A stretch of 64,000 bases of DNA from Clostridiales bacterium. Lineage in GTDB: Bacteria; Bacillota; Sulfobacillia; RBS10-35. Of this stretch, positions 22,186 through 31,300 are shown piece by piece. The notes beneath the pieces are model-generated. The model did no database searches and had not been told where the DNA came from. It saw nothing but the letters and a program-made list of their open reading frames with translations. The stretch lies in NCBI GenBank assembly GCA_018729555.1, contig JAHHQG010000026.1:403269-467268 (forward strand). Direction: 5' to 3'. Numbering within the stretch: position 1 is the stretch's first letter; each line of letters opens with the position of its first letter. The position numbers were made by a program, and so were the translations under genes.

Positions 22186-22923
22186 CTACTTGGGGATGGA
22201 AAGGACCCGGGGCGAAGGGGTCCTCTGGCCCTCCTTCGCCTTTTCCTGGATGAAGAGATGGCCCTGGCCGTCCCACAGGCCCAAAAGAACCTCCTTTTCG
22301 CTGCGGACCCCGTGCTCCTCCAGAACCCGCCGCAGATCCTCCGGGGTCCACCCGTGCTTTTGGAGGCTGGAGTGGACCACCTCCCCATCCATGATGACGG
22401 GCTCGGGGAGGGGTTCCTCCGGCGGGGCCAGCTCTAGGTCGCGGGTGAGGACCGGGCGGGCCATGGATTTGGGGATGACGCTAAGGCGCCCCGAAGGCTC
22501 CAGCACGGCATATTCCACATCCTCCACCCGGGAGATGTTCTGCAGCCTTAGGTGGGAGAGAAGCTCATCCAGGTTCATCCGCTGGCGGCGGAGCTCATCC
22601 ATCTGGACGATGCCCTGGCGGATGACGACGCTGGGCACGCCTCCGAGAAACCTCCGGAGGGTCCGGGATTTCAGCATGGCCCAGCTCAAAAGGATCTGGA
22701 CGGCGGCCAAGGTCGCCACCGGTACCAGACCTGCCAGGATCGGTATCTTTTCGTCCTCGATGGTGATGACGGCGGCATCGGCCACCATGAGGAAGACGAC
22801 CAGGTCCATGGGGGTGAGGGACGACACCTCCCGCTTCCCCATGAGCCGCACCAGGATCAAAAGGACGGCGAAGAAGAGAAGGGACCGTCCGAACATGATG
22901 AGGGAAAGCTTCCCTGTCGACAA
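22186..22923 (-). CDS. DUF421 (YetF-like) membrane protein
   Basis: A 245-residue protein with three N-terminal membrane helices followed by the cytoplasmic YetF domain. LVRLMGKREVSSLTPMDLVV and the PSVVIRQGIVQMDELRRQRMN segment are typical. The TTG at 22923 is chosen for AGGGGAGG eight bases upstream. Members occur in spore-formers; some affect germination or spore membrane function, but I cannot assign this one. Confidence 0.85.
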   Translation of the reverse strand: MSTGKLSLIMFGRSLLFFAVLLILVRLMGKREVSSLTPMDLVVFLMVADAAVITIEDEKIPILAGLVPVATLAAVQILLSWAMLKSRTLRRFLGGVPSVVIRQGIVQMDELRRQRMNLDELLSHLRLQNISRVEDVEYAVLEPSGRLSVIPKSMARPVLTRDLELAPPEEPLPEPVIMDGEVVHSSLQKHGWTPEDLRRVLEEHGVRSEKEVLLGLWDGQGHLFIQEKAKEGQRTPSPRVLSIPK

Positions 22924-23035
22924 GGCGTGAACCTCCCCTTTCAGTCTGCGCCGTCGGCACGGTTCTCTTCGGAATGGAAGGGATTGCCACTCCCCTCCCG
23001 AATCCCTATGGAAAGACATGGCAGGAGGCGATGAG

Positions 23036-23545
23036 ATGGCGAGGATGGCGCTGGCTCTGGCCATGGTCCTCTGGGTGGCTGTGGGAGGCTGCGGGGTGGG
23101 GGAGGCCCCCTTCGTCCTGGAGGTGGAGGTGCAGGAGGTGAACCGCTTCGATCCCCTCCCGGAAGGGCCCGGGATGGAACGGGGCGTCTTCTGGCGGCGG
23201 GCCAAGGGCTTTTTGGTGTGGCGAAGGGAACGGTTCCTCCAGCCCGCTGGGGAAGGGCGCTGGCCCCTTTACGGCGGCGGCTTACCCCGAACCCTTCCCG
23301 GCGCCAGCTTTCTCGAGCCGCCTCTGGCGGTGGAGGAAGCGGAAGGCGGGGCCCTTTGGGTGCGGGCGGGGGAGGTGGCCCTCCTCCTCTCCCCCGGGGA
23401 AGAGCGGCGCCTCCTCTTCACCGCCCGGGGCGCCTTCCTGGATGAGGACCCGGAAGGCTGGCAAGAGGCCCTCAGGGCGGCCCTCCAGGGGGAGGAGCCC
23501 TTGGCGGTGTGGACCCTTCGCCTTCGGGAGGGGGAGGCTCCGTGA
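23036..23545 (+). CDS. Putative lipoprotein of unknown function
   Basis: A 169-residue protein. The signal peptide ends with VGGC, a plausible lipobox near residue 19. The rest is beta-rich and rich in Glu, Arg and Gly, with no family recognised. ATG 23036 has AGGAGG seven bases upstream. It is coupled to the following secreted lipase-like gene (GTG overlapping TGA), so it may assist or accompany that protein at the cell surface. Confidence 0.6.
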   Translation: MARMALALAMVLWVAVGGCGVGEAPFVLEVEVQEVNRFDPLPEGPGMERGVFWRRAKGFLVWRRERFLQPAGEGRWPLYGGGLPRTLPGASFLEPPLAVEEAEGGALWVRAGEVALLLSPGEERRLLFTARGAFLDEDPEGWQEALRAALQGEEPLAVWTLRLREGEAP

Positions 23546-25644
23546 GGAAGAGGGCCCTTTTCCTCCTCGCCCTTTGGCTTTGGCCGCTCCTTTCCCTTCC
23601 TGCCGCGGCCCAGGAACCGGAGCGGCCGCCCCTTTTGCTGGTGGCCTCGGTGACGGCCGGGGTGGATATGTGGGAAAAGGGGCGGGGAGGCCTTTGGCAG
23701 ACCCTCCAGCGGGACGGCTACGCGGCGGGAAAGACCCTTTTCCGGTGGTGGCCGGAGCCCCGGGATGGCTCGATCCCTCTTTTGGCCAAGGACCTCGCCC
23801 GGGAAGTGGAAGCCATCCACCAAAGGACGGGCAGACCCGTGGATATCCTCGCCTACTCCACCGGGGGCCTGGTGGCCCGGTGGTTCTTGGAGCACGATGC
23901 CCGGCCCGGCTGGGTGGGGCGGGTCATCTTCTTGGCGGTCCCTCAGGAAGGGAGCTTTGGCGCGGAGCGCCTCTTCGTCGCCGCCTGGGGGCAGAAGCTG
24001 GCAAGAGACGTGGCCGCCCAGATGCCAAGGGCCCTCGCCCGGGCTGCCGCCCTTTTGCCCGAGACCCCGGCAAATCGAAAGAAGCGGCTTTGGCGGGAAG
24101 CTAAAGAAGGCCTTGAGGAAGGGTGGGAAGGCCTCTTCCGCCGGGCGGCCCTCCACCTCTGGCTGGATGACATGGCCCTCTTTTTGGTGCGGGAAAAGCT
24201 GGGGCCGGCCAAGGGGAAAGGGGTCACCTACCGCCAATACCTGGAGGGCGATCCCCAGATCCTGGAGCCCCTCTGGTCCCTTCCTGGAGGCGAAGGGGAC
24301 GATCTCGCCCCGGGTTATGTCCTCTGGCTGGCCCTCCAGGCGGTGGAGCCGGCGGCGGCCATCGCCCAGGGGCTGGCGGAAAGCAAGCCCCCCGCCCCCG
24401 ACCTCATGACCCTTCTCACCGGGGCGGCGGAAGGGCTGGGGAACGGAAGCCTCTGGGGGGCTCTCTGGTCCAGCCTAAAGGCATGGTTAGGCCAGTGGGC
24501 CCAGGAGGCCCTGAAGCGGTTGGGAAGGCCTGTTCTCGGGATCGGCGCCCGCTGGGGAGCGGCGGAGGCCGCCCGGCGGTGGTGGTCCCTTTCGGCGGAG
24601 AGTCCCATCTTGCGGGAAGTCCTCCCCCAAGAGACGGCCCATCCCTTCGAGGAAGGAAAGGTCCTCGAGGGGAATCGCTTCCTGCGGCGGTGGAACCAAA
24701 AGGCCCTTCCCTTTCCGGAGGGGGTGTACGCCGTGACGGTGGCGGGGGAGACCTGGGACATCATCCCCGGAACGCCCCCGGGCCCCCACGACGGGTTGGT
24801 GGCGGTGGCGGCGACCCGGCTTCCCAGGGAGAAGGAGCAGGCCTTTTACCGCCTGGAAGGGGCCCTTTCCGCCACCCATTTCCACCTCCCCTGGTCGCCC
24901 AAGTTAAGGGCGCTTCTCCGGGATCTCCTGAAGGTTCCCCTGCCTTCCGTGGCTGGCCGGCCCCAGCCGAAGGGCGGAGGGGTTCCTCCGCCCGCTGGCC
25001 TGCCCGTCCCCCTGCCGCAGGGGGATGAAGACCGGGGGGAGGATGACGGCCTTCCCCTCATCCGGGTGGTCCTACGCACCAAGGAGACCACCCACTGGAA
25101 GGACGACGGGCCGGTCCACCGGGTGTGGATCTGGGATTTCGGCGACGGCACCCGGGAAGAGGCGGTGGGCGGGGCCTTTGCCGCCATGGAGGGGGTCCAT
25201 CGGTATAGGGCCCCGGGTCATTACGTGGTGCAGGCGGAAGCGCGGGATACCGAGGACCGGCTGATCCGCCGGGTGACCTTCGAGGTGGAGGTGAGGGAGG
25301 CCGGGGAGGAGCACCGCTTTCCCGTGGTGTCGGCCCTCCGGCCGGAAGTGAACCTGGAGCTTTCGGGACCCCGGACATGGGTCATCCAGCAGCCGGCCAC
25401 GTACCGCCTGAAGGCGGTGTTGGCGCCTCCGCCCTTCGGGGAGGTGACGGAGGTCCTGTACGATCCCGGGGAGGCCTTCAAGGTGGTGTGGACCCGCCCG
25501 GGGCCGGGGTTTCCCGTCGTGGGGGCGGTGCGGGTGTGGGTCACCTACCGCTTTCCCGAAGGGACAGAGTACCGGGCCCGCCACACCTTTTTGGTGCGGC
25601 AGGAGGTGGAGGTCTTTGCGCCCGGGCTGGGGGGCGGCTTTTGA
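23542..25644 (+). CDS. Secreted lipase-like alpha/beta hydrolase with PKD domain
   Basis: A 700-residue exported protein. The signal peptide is about residues 1-23. The hydrolase domain begins PPLLLVASVTAG and has a nucleophile-elbow AYSTGGLVARW with Ser106 (GxSxG with Ala first), as in PGAP1/lecithin-acyltransferase-like lipases. A PKD-type immunoglobulin-like domain lies near 510-580 (VWIWDFGDGT, then VHRYRAPGHYVVQAEARD), and a further beta domain follows. The start is GTG 23542 overlapping the lipoprotein stop. The substrate is unknown; the PKD domain suggests surface or polymer binding. Confidence 0.72.
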   Translation: MRKRALFLLALWLWPLLSLPAAAQEPERPPLLLVASVTAGVDMWEKGRGGLWQTLQRDGYAAGKTLFRWWPEPRDGSIPLLAKDLAREVEAIHQRTGRPVDILAYSTGGLVARWFLEHDARPGWVGRVIFLAVPQEGSFGAERLFVAAWGQKLARDVAAQMPRALARAAALLPETPANRKKRLWREAKEGLEEGWEGLFRRAALHLWLDDMALFLVREKLGPAKGKGVTYRQYLEGDPQILEPLWSLPGGEGDDLAPGYVLWLALQAVEPAAAIAQGLAESKPPAPDLMTLLTGAAEGLGNGSLWGALWSSLKAWLGQWAQEALKRLGRPVLGIGARWGAAEAARRWWSLSAESPILREVLPQETAHPFEEGKVLEGNRFLRRWNQKALPFPEGVYAVTVAGETWDIIPGTPPGPHDGLVAVAATRLPREKEQAFYRLEGALSATHFHLPWSPKLRALLRDLLKVPLPSVAGRPQPKGGGVPPPAGLPVPLPQGDEDRGEDDGLPLIRVVLRTKETTHWKDDGPVHRVWIWDFGDGTREEAVGGAFAAMEGVHRYRAPGHYVVQAEARDTEDRLIRRVTFEVEVREAGEEHRFPVVSALRPEVNLELSGPRTWVIQQPATYRLKAVLAPPPFGEVTEVLYDPGEAFKVVWTRPGPGFPVVGAVRVWVTYRFPEGTEYRARHTFLVRQEVEVFAPGLGGGF

Positions 25645-25717
25645 CAGGGTCTTCAGGCCAGTCTTATAATGGCCGCAAATGCGGGGTTAGAGGCCTACCC
25701 GCGGGGTGGGCCTTTTT
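25641..25717 (+). promoter_or_regulatory. mdh promoter and leader attenuator
   Basis: TTGACA (25641-25646) and TATAAT (25665-25670) are 18 bp apart and near consensus. The transcript then meets a terminator: AGGCCTACCC (25691-25700) with GGGTGGGCCT (25704-25713) and TTTTT. GCGGG (25681-25685) can pair instead with CCCGC (25698-25702), which would break it. The terminator may also serve the upstream gene. Confidence 0.6.
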
Positions 25718-25740
25718 CCGTGAAGGAGGGGGAATGTCGG

Positions 25741-26682
25741 ATGGCGCTGGGCAGGCCGAAGATATCCATCCTGGGAGCAGGAGCCACGGGCACGGCCACG
25801 GCCCACTTTGCTGTGGAGCGAGAGCTGGGGGACCTGGTGATCTACGACATCGTGGAGGGGTTGCCTCAGGCCCGGGCGTTGGATCTATGGCAGGCAGGTC
25901 CCATCCGCCGGTTCGATCTCTCCATCAAAGGCACCAACGACCTGAAGGACACCAAGGATTCCGATATCCTCATCATCACCGCCGGGAAGCCCCGCCAGCC
26001 GGGGATGTCCAGGGCCGATCTCCTCTCCGTCAACAGCCAGATCGTGGGCGATCTGGCCCTCAAGGGTCTGGAGTACTCCCCCGATGCCTTCATCATCGTC
26101 CTCACCAATCCGGTGGACGGTCTCACCTGGGCGGTGAAGAAGAAGACGGGCCTTCCCCGGGAGCGGGTCATGGGCCAGGCGGGGGTTCTGGATTCCACCC
26201 GCTACCGCGCCTTTTTGGCGGAGGCCATCGGCGTCTCCATGCGGGATGTCCAGGCCATGGTCCTGGGGGGCCACGGGGATGCCATGGTGCCCCTGGTGGG
26301 TTACGCTAACGTCGCGGGGATCCCCATCCGGCAGCTGTTGCCGGAGGAGAAGATCCAGGCTATCGTGGAGCGGACCCGCAAGGGCGGAGGCGAGATCGTG
26401 AACCTTCTGAAGACGGGGAGCGCCTCGGAGGCGCCGGGAGCGGCCCTGGTGGAGATGGCGGAAGCCATCCTCCGGGACCAGAAGCGGGTGCTGCCCGTCA
26501 CCGCCTACCTGGAAGGGGAGTACGGCTACCGGGATATCTGCCTGGGGGTGCCGGTGATCCTGGGCCGGGGCGGCGTGGAGCGGATCCTGGAGATCCCCCT
26601 GGACGAGGAAGACCGCAAGGCCCTTCAGGTCTCGGCGGAAGAGGTGCAGGGCCAGATCCGAGAGCTGGCGCAGCTGGCCTGA
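25741..26682 (+). CDS. mdh: Malate dehydrogenase
   Basis: A 313-residue LDH-like malate dehydrogenase interconverting malate and oxaloacetate with NAD. It has the nucleotide loop GAGATG (12-17), Asp36 binding NAD ribose, Arg85 and Arg91 (KPRQPGMSRADLL) selecting malate over lactate, Arg154, and His178 in LGGHGDAMVPL. GAAGGAGG precedes the ATG. It heads a run of C4 and respiratory genes: malic enzyme, sucCD, ccm and bc complex. Confidence 0.93.
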   Translation: MALGRPKISILGAGATGTATAHFAVERELGDLVIYDIVEGLPQARALDLWQAGPIRRFDLSIKGTNDLKDTKDSDILIITAGKPRQPGMSRADLLSVNSQIVGDLALKGLEYSPDAFIIVLTNPVDGLTWAVKKKTGLPRERVMGQAGVLDSTRYRAFLAEAIGVSMRDVQAMVLGGHGDAMVPLVGYANVAGIPIRQLLPEEKIQAIVERTRKGGGEIVNLLKTGSASEAPGAALVEMAEAILRDQKRVLPVTAYLEGEYGYRDICLGVPVILGRGGVERILEIPLDEEDRKALQVSAEEVQGQIRELAQLA

Positions 26683-26701
26683 GCCTTGGAGGAGGCGCAG
26701 C

Positions 26702-28000
26702 ATGGCACTCACCAAGGATGAAGCGGAAGATCTGAGGAGGCGGGCGCTGGAGTTTCACCGCCGCCTGCGGGGCAAGATCGAAGTGGTGGCCAAAGAGCCC
26801 CTGAAGCGGCCGGAGGATCTGAGCCTGGCCTACACTCCCGGGGTGGCGGAGCCCTGCCTGGAGATCCAGCGGGACCCCTCCCTGGCCTATGCCTATACGG
26901 CCAAGAGCAACCTGGTGGCCATCGTCACCGACGGCACCGCCGTCCTGGGCCTGGGGGACATCGGGCCCACGGCAGCCCTCCCCGTCATGGAAGGCAAGGC
27001 CCTTCTCTTCAAGATGTTCGCCGGGGTGGATGCCGTCCCTATTTGCCTGAACACCAAAGACGTGGACCGCATCGTGGAGACGGTGAAGATGCTGGAACCC
27101 TCCTTTGGGGGCGTCAACCTGGAGGACATCAGCGCGCCCCGCTGCTTCCTTGTGGAAAACCGCCTCAAGCAGGAGCTGGATATCCCCGTCTTCCACGACG
27201 ATCAGCACGGCACGGCCATCGTGGCTCTGGCGGCCCTCTTCAATGCCCTGCAGGTGGTGGGAAAGGACCTCAAGTCCATCCAGGTGGTCATCAGCGGGGC
27301 CGGGGCCGCCGGCATGGCCATCGCCCATCTCCTCCACTCCCTGGAGGTGGGGGATATCATCATGGTGGACCGGGCCGGGGCCATCTATGAGGGCCGGGAA
27401 ACGTCCATGAACCCCTTCAAAGCCCAGGTGGCTGCCTTCACCAACAAAGAGCGGCGCCAGGGAAGCCTCCACGAGGTGATCCGGGGCGCCGACGTCTTTA
27501 TGGGGGTGTCGGGGCCGGGGGTCATGACGGGGGAAGACGTCCGCCGGATGGCCAAAAAGCCCATCATCATGGCCATGGCTAACCCCATCCCCGAGATCGA
27601 CCCCGACGAGGCGCGGGCTGCAGGGGCGGCGGTGGTGGCCACCGGGCGGAGCGATTACCCCAACCAGATCAACAACGTCTTGGCCTTTCCCGGGGTCTTT
27701 CGGGGGGCCCTGGACGTCCACGCCCGGCAGATCACCCGGAGCATGGAGCTGGCGGCGGCAAGGGCCTTGGCGGACCTGGTTTCCCCGGAAGAGCTGGGGC
27801 CGGAGAAGGTCATCCCCAGCCCGTGGAACCGGGAAGTGGCCCCCCAAGTGGCGGCGGCCGTGGCCCGGGCCGCCATGGAGGAGGGCGTCAGCCGGGTTCA
27901 GGTGGATCCCTTGCAGGTGGCGGAGCGGACCCGCCGGCTGGTGAAGCGGGCCGCCCAGGTGTGGAATGGACTTCCAGGAAATGGGGTGGATGGCGCTTGA
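26702..28000 (+). CDS. NAD(P)-dependent malic enzyme
   Basis: A 432-residue short malic enzyme converting malate to pyruvate and CO2. It has LAYTPGVAEPCLEI and AYAYTAKSNLVAIVTDGTAV, the metal-binding FHDDQHGTAIV, and the NAD(P) fold VVISGAGAAGMAIAHLL. It lacks the phosphotransacetylase-like C-terminal domain of the MaeB type. Coenzyme choice cannot be read reliably. It overlaps sucC by four bases. Confidence 0.92.
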   Translation: MALTKDEAEDLRRRALEFHRRLRGKIEVVAKEPLKRPEDLSLAYTPGVAEPCLEIQRDPSLAYAYTAKSNLVAIVTDGTAVLGLGDIGPTAALPVMEGKALLFKMFAGVDAVPICLNTKDVDRIVETVKMLEPSFGGVNLEDISAPRCFLVENRLKQELDIPVFHDDQHGTAIVALAALFNALQVVGKDLKSIQVVISGAGAAGMAIAHLLHSLEVGDIIMVDRAGAIYEGRETSMNPFKAQVAAFTNKERRQGSLHEVIRGADVFMGVSGPGVMTGEDVRRMAKKPIIMAMANPIPEIDPDEARAAGAAVVATGRSDYPNQINNVLAFPGVFRGALDVHARQITRSMELAAARALADLVSPEELGPEKVIPSPWNREVAPQVAAAVARAAMEEGVSRVQVDPLQVAERTRRLVKRAAQVWNGLPGNGVDGA

Positions 28001-29115
28001 AGCTTTACGAGCATATGGCCAAAGAGATCTTCCGGCAACATGGCCTGCCGGTGCCGCCGGGAAAGCTCTGCCGGACCCCGGAGGAGGCGTACGAGGCGGC
28101 CCGGGAGCTGGGGCCCGTGGCGGTGAAAGCCCAGGTGCTGGTGGGGGGGCGGGGAAAGGCCGGCGGCATCAAGCTGGCCCATACCCCGGAAGAGGCCCGG
28201 GAAGCGGCCCAGGCCATCCTGGGGATGGACCTCAAGGGCTACCGGGTGGAGGAAGTCTACTGTGAAAGCCTTTTGGACATCCAGCGGGAGCTTTACCTGG
28301 GCATCACCGTCGATGCCAACAACAAGCGGCCGGTGGTCATCACCTCCGCGTCGGGCGGCGTGGACATCGAAGAGGTGCCCGAGAAAGCCATCGTTCGGCT
28401 GGATGTGCCCCTCCCCTGGGGCCTCTCGGCCTTCCACGGGCGGGTCTTGGCCCGGAAGATCGGCCTTTCGGGGGAAGTGGCCAAGGCCTATGCCGATGTG
28501 GTCCTGCGTTTGTGGGAGATTTTCAAGCGCTACGATGCCGAACTGGCGGAGATCAACCCCCTGGCCATCACTCCCGATGGCATCCGGGTGAGCGATGCCC
28601 GCCTCAACATCGACGACGATGCCCTCTACCGCCATCCGGAGCTTCCCCGGGTGAGCGAGCAGACGGAGCTGGAAAAGAAGATCGCGGCCCTTGGGTTGAG
28701 CTTCGTCCAGCTGGACGGCGATATCGCCGTCATGGCCAACGGGGCCGGCATCACTATGGCGACCCTGGACGTCCTTCAACACTACGGGGGCCGTCCCATG
28801 AACTTCCTGGACGCCGGCGGCGGGTCGGCGGCGGGGCCCACGGCCCAGGCCCTCTCCCTCCTGGTGGACACCAACCCCAGAGCCATCCTGGTGAACATCT
28901 TCGGGGGCATCACCCGCTGCGATGAAGTGGCCAAGGCCATCATCCAGGTGAAAGAAGAAAAGGGCTTCCAGGTCCCCCTGGTGGTGCGCCTGGTGGGGAC
29001 CAACGAAGAAGAAGGCCGCGCCCTTCTGAAGGCCGCCGGCATCGAAGCCTACCGGTCCATGGACGAAGCGGCCCGCGCCGTGGTGGTCCTGGCCAGGGAA
29101 GGGAGTCAAGGCTGA
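27997..29115 (+). CDS. sucC: Succinate-CoA ligase, beta subunit
   Basis: A 372-residue ATP-grasp subunit; with SucD it makes succinate and ATP (or GTP) from succinyl-CoA. It shows LYEHMAKEIFRQHGLPVP, VKAQVLVGGRGKAGGIKLA, AEINPLAI, and the C-terminal MNFLDAGGGSA and INIFGGI-like VNIFGGITRCD. The start is TTG 27997 overlapping the malic enzyme stop. The sucD start shares a base with its stop (TGATG). Confidence 0.95.
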   Translation: MKLYEHMAKEIFRQHGLPVPPGKLCRTPEEAYEAARELGPVAVKAQVLVGGRGKAGGIKLAHTPEEAREAAQAILGMDLKGYRVEEVYCESLLDIQRELYLGITVDANNKRPVVITSASGGVDIEEVPEKAIVRLDVPLPWGLSAFHGRVLARKIGLSGEVAKAYADVVLRLWEIFKRYDAELAEINPLAITPDGIRVSDARLNIDDDALYRHPELPRVSEQTELEKKIAALGLSFVQLDGDIAVMANGAGITMATLDVLQHYGGRPMNFLDAGGGSAAGPTAQALSLLVDTNPRAILVNIFGGITRCDEVAKAIIQVKEEKGFQVPLVVRLVGTNEEEGRALLKAAGIEAYRSMDEAARAVVVLAREGSQG

Positions 29116-29984
29116 TGGCGATCCTGGTGGACGAAAAGACGCGGGTTGTGGTGCAAGGGATCACAGGGAACCAGGGGAGGTTCCATACCCGCCAGATGCT
29201 GGAGTTCGGCACCCGCATCGTGGCGGGGGTGAGCCCCGGGAAGGAAGGCCAGCAGGTGGAAGGGGTCCCCGTGTACGACACGGTGGAAGCGGCCGTGGAA
29301 AAGCACGGGGCCAATGCGGCCGTCCTCTTCGTCCCGGCGGCGGGCGTGAAGGACGCCGCTTATGAGGCCATCTTCGCCGGCCTTTCCCTGGTGGTCATCA
29401 TCGCCGAGCATGTGCCCCTCCACGATGCCATGGACATCATCGCCCTGGCCCGCAGCCGGAATGCCGTGGTCATCGGGCCTAACACCTACGGCATCTGCAC
29501 CCCCGGCAAAGCCAAGCTGGGGATTCCCCCCAACCCCATCTTCAAGCCGGGCCCCGTGGGGGTGGTGGCCCGCAGCGGCACCCTCAGCTACGAGATCGTC
29601 AGCTCCTTGAGCGCCGCCGGCCTGGGCCAGTCCACGGTGGTGGGCATGGGCGGTGACCGGGTGGTGGGGGTGGATTTCGTCTCCCTCCTCAAGCGTTTCG
29701 AGCAGGACCCCGAAACGGAAGCGGTGGTCCTGGTGGGGGAGATCGGCGGGAGCGCCGAGGAAGAAGCGGCGGAATACATCAAGCAGATGACGAAACCGGT
29801 GGTGGCCTACCTGGCGGGGAAGAGCGCCCCGCCCGGCCGGCGCATGGGCCATGCGGGGGCCATCGTGGAGCGGGGCCGGGGGTCCTTTGAGAGCAAAGTG
29901 AAGGCCCTCACCGAAGGGGGCGCCCAGGTGGCATCCCTCCCCTGGGAAGTGGCTCCCTTGGTGGCCAAAGCTTTAGGGCGATAG
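29115..29984 (+). CDS. sucD: Succinate-CoA ligase, alpha subunit
   Basis: A 289-residue subunit binding CoA and carrying the phosphohistidine. VVQGITGNQGRFHTRQML is the CoA-binding fold, GEIGGSAEEEAAEYIKQ the interface, and RMGHAGAIV holds the active-site His. The loop usually NTPGVITPGE reads NTYGICTPGK, a small departure. Strict coupling to sucC supports a 1:1 complex. Confidence 0.95.
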   Translation: MAILVDEKTRVVVQGITGNQGRFHTRQMLEFGTRIVAGVSPGKEGQQVEGVPVYDTVEAAVEKHGANAAVLFVPAAGVKDAAYEAIFAGLSLVVIIAEHVPLHDAMDIIALARSRNAVVIGPNTYGICTPGKAKLGIPPNPIFKPGPVGVVARSGTLSYEIVSSLSAAGLGQSTVVGMGGDRVVGVDFVSLLKRFEQDPETEAVVLVGEIGGSAEEEAAEYIKQMTKPVVAYLAGKSAPPGRRMGHAGAIVERGRGSFESKVKALTEGGAQVASLPWEVAPLVAKALGR

Positions 29985-29986
29985 AT

Positions 29987-30625
29987 GTGCTGGCCCTGGA
30001 GGGGGTGAGCCGGTACCGGGGGGAACGGCTCCTTTTGCGCCGCATCCACTTCCGCCTCTCTCCCGGCCGCCTCACCCTCCTCCAGGGGCCCAACGGAGCG
30101 GGCAAGACCACCCTCTGGCGGATCCTCGGGGGGCTTCTCCTCCCCGATGAAGGCCGGGTCCTCTGGGAGGGAAAGCCCCTTCGCCGGGAGGACTGGCCCC
30201 GGGTGTACCGGGAGGTGGGCCTGAGCGGCAGCGAGCCCTTTCTCCACGAAGATCTTACAGGCTACGAGAACCTCGCCTTTTGGGCCACAGCCTTTGGCCT
30301 TCCGCCCTCCAAGGCGCGGGCGTGGCTGGAGCGCATGGGCCTGGAGCGGGCGGGGGATCTCCCCCTCCATCGCTATTCCCTGGGGCAAAGAAAGCGCCTC
30401 TCCCTGGCCCGGGCCTTTCTCCCCGGGCCTTCCCTCGTGCTCCTGGACGAACCCTTTTCCTCCCTGGACCGGGACGGCCAAAAGCTCCTGGCGGACCTTT
30501 TGCGGGAGCACCGGACCCGGGGAGGGGGAGCCCTGATCATCCAGCATGAGGTGCCGGGGTACCTTCCCGTGGATGAGCAGTACTGGCTGGAGGGAGGAAC
30601 CCTCCGCCCGGTGGGAAGCCCATGA
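29987..30625 (+). CDS. ccmA: Haem exporter ATPase CcmA
   Basis: A 212-residue ABC ATPase with Walker A GPNGAGKTTL, a reduced signature SLGQRKRLSLA in place of LSGGQ, and Walker B LVLLDEP. The modified signature is common in CcmA. GTG start three bases after sucD. With CcmB, CcmC and CcmD it forms the complex that loads haem onto CcmE in system I cytochrome c maturation. Identity rests mainly on the ccmB and ccmC neighbours. Confidence 0.88.
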   Translation: MLALEGVSRYRGERLLLRRIHFRLSPGRLTLLQGPNGAGKTTLWRILGGLLLPDEGRVLWEGKPLRREDWPRVYREVGLSGSEPFLHEDLTGYENLAFWATAFGLPPSKARAWLERMGLERAGDLPLHRYSLGQRKRLSLARAFLPGPSLVLLDEPFSSLDRDGQKLLADLLREHRTRGGGALIIQHEVPGYLPVDEQYWLEGGTLRPVGSP

Positions 30626-31296
30626 CGGGCTGGAGGGCCTTTCTCCTTCTCTTGCGCCGGGAGGCGGCCATCCAGGCGAGGCGGCCGGAGCTCCTTTCCC
30701 ACTTCCTCCTCTACGGGTTTCTTTTGGCCCTCATCTTCAGCCTGGCGGTGGACCCGGTGGAAAGGGACCCGCGGCCCTTGGCGGCGGGGCTCTTATGGCT
30801 GAGCTACATCTTTGCGGCCCTCCAGGGCTTTTCCCGCACCCTCGCCCGGGAGCGGGCAGGGGGCGCCCTGGAGGGGCTGCGGATCCTTCCCCTTCCGCCG
30901 GCTGCCCTCTACTACGCCAAGGTGGCGGCCGGATGGCTGGCCCTTCTCCTCAGCCAGCTGGCGGTGACCCCTCTCTTTCTGGTGTGGATCCGCTTCGGGG
31001 TACCGAAGGCGCCCTTCCTGTTCGTCCTTTCTATGGCTTTGGGGAGCTTGGGGGTGGCGGCCCTTTTGGTCTTCATCAGCACGTTTACGTCCGGCTTGCG
31101 GGCGGGGGCGGGCCTTTTGCCCTTTGTGGCCCTCCCCCTCCTGGCCCCCCTCCTCATGGCGGCCACCCGGCTGACGGCCGGCGCCCTGACGGGGGATCTT
31201 TCCGAAGCGGGAGCTTGGCTGAAGGTCCTTTTCAGTTACGATATAGTGTTTTTGGTCCTTTTGGGGTGGGCATTCCCCTGGGCCTTGGAGGAGTGA
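30622..31296 (+). CDS. ccmB: Haem exporter permease CcmB
   Basis: A 224-residue integral membrane protein with six predicted helices. AALQGFSRTLARERAGGALEG, followed by ILPLPPAALYYAKV, is the typical CcmB cytoplasmic segment. ATGA overlap couples it to ccmA. It forms the transmembrane part of the CcmAB transporter. Confidence 0.9.
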   Translation: MTGWRAFLLLLRREAAIQARRPELLSHFLLYGFLLALIFSLAVDPVERDPRPLAAGLLWLSYIFAALQGFSRTLARERAGGALEGLRILPLPPAALYYAKVAAGWLALLLSQLAVTPLFLVWIRFGVPKAPFLFVLSMALGSLGVAALLVFISTFTSGLRAGAGLLPFVALPLLAPLLMAATRLTAGALTGDLSEAGAWLKVLFSYDIVFLVLLGWAFPWALEE

Positions 31297-31300
31297 GGTT

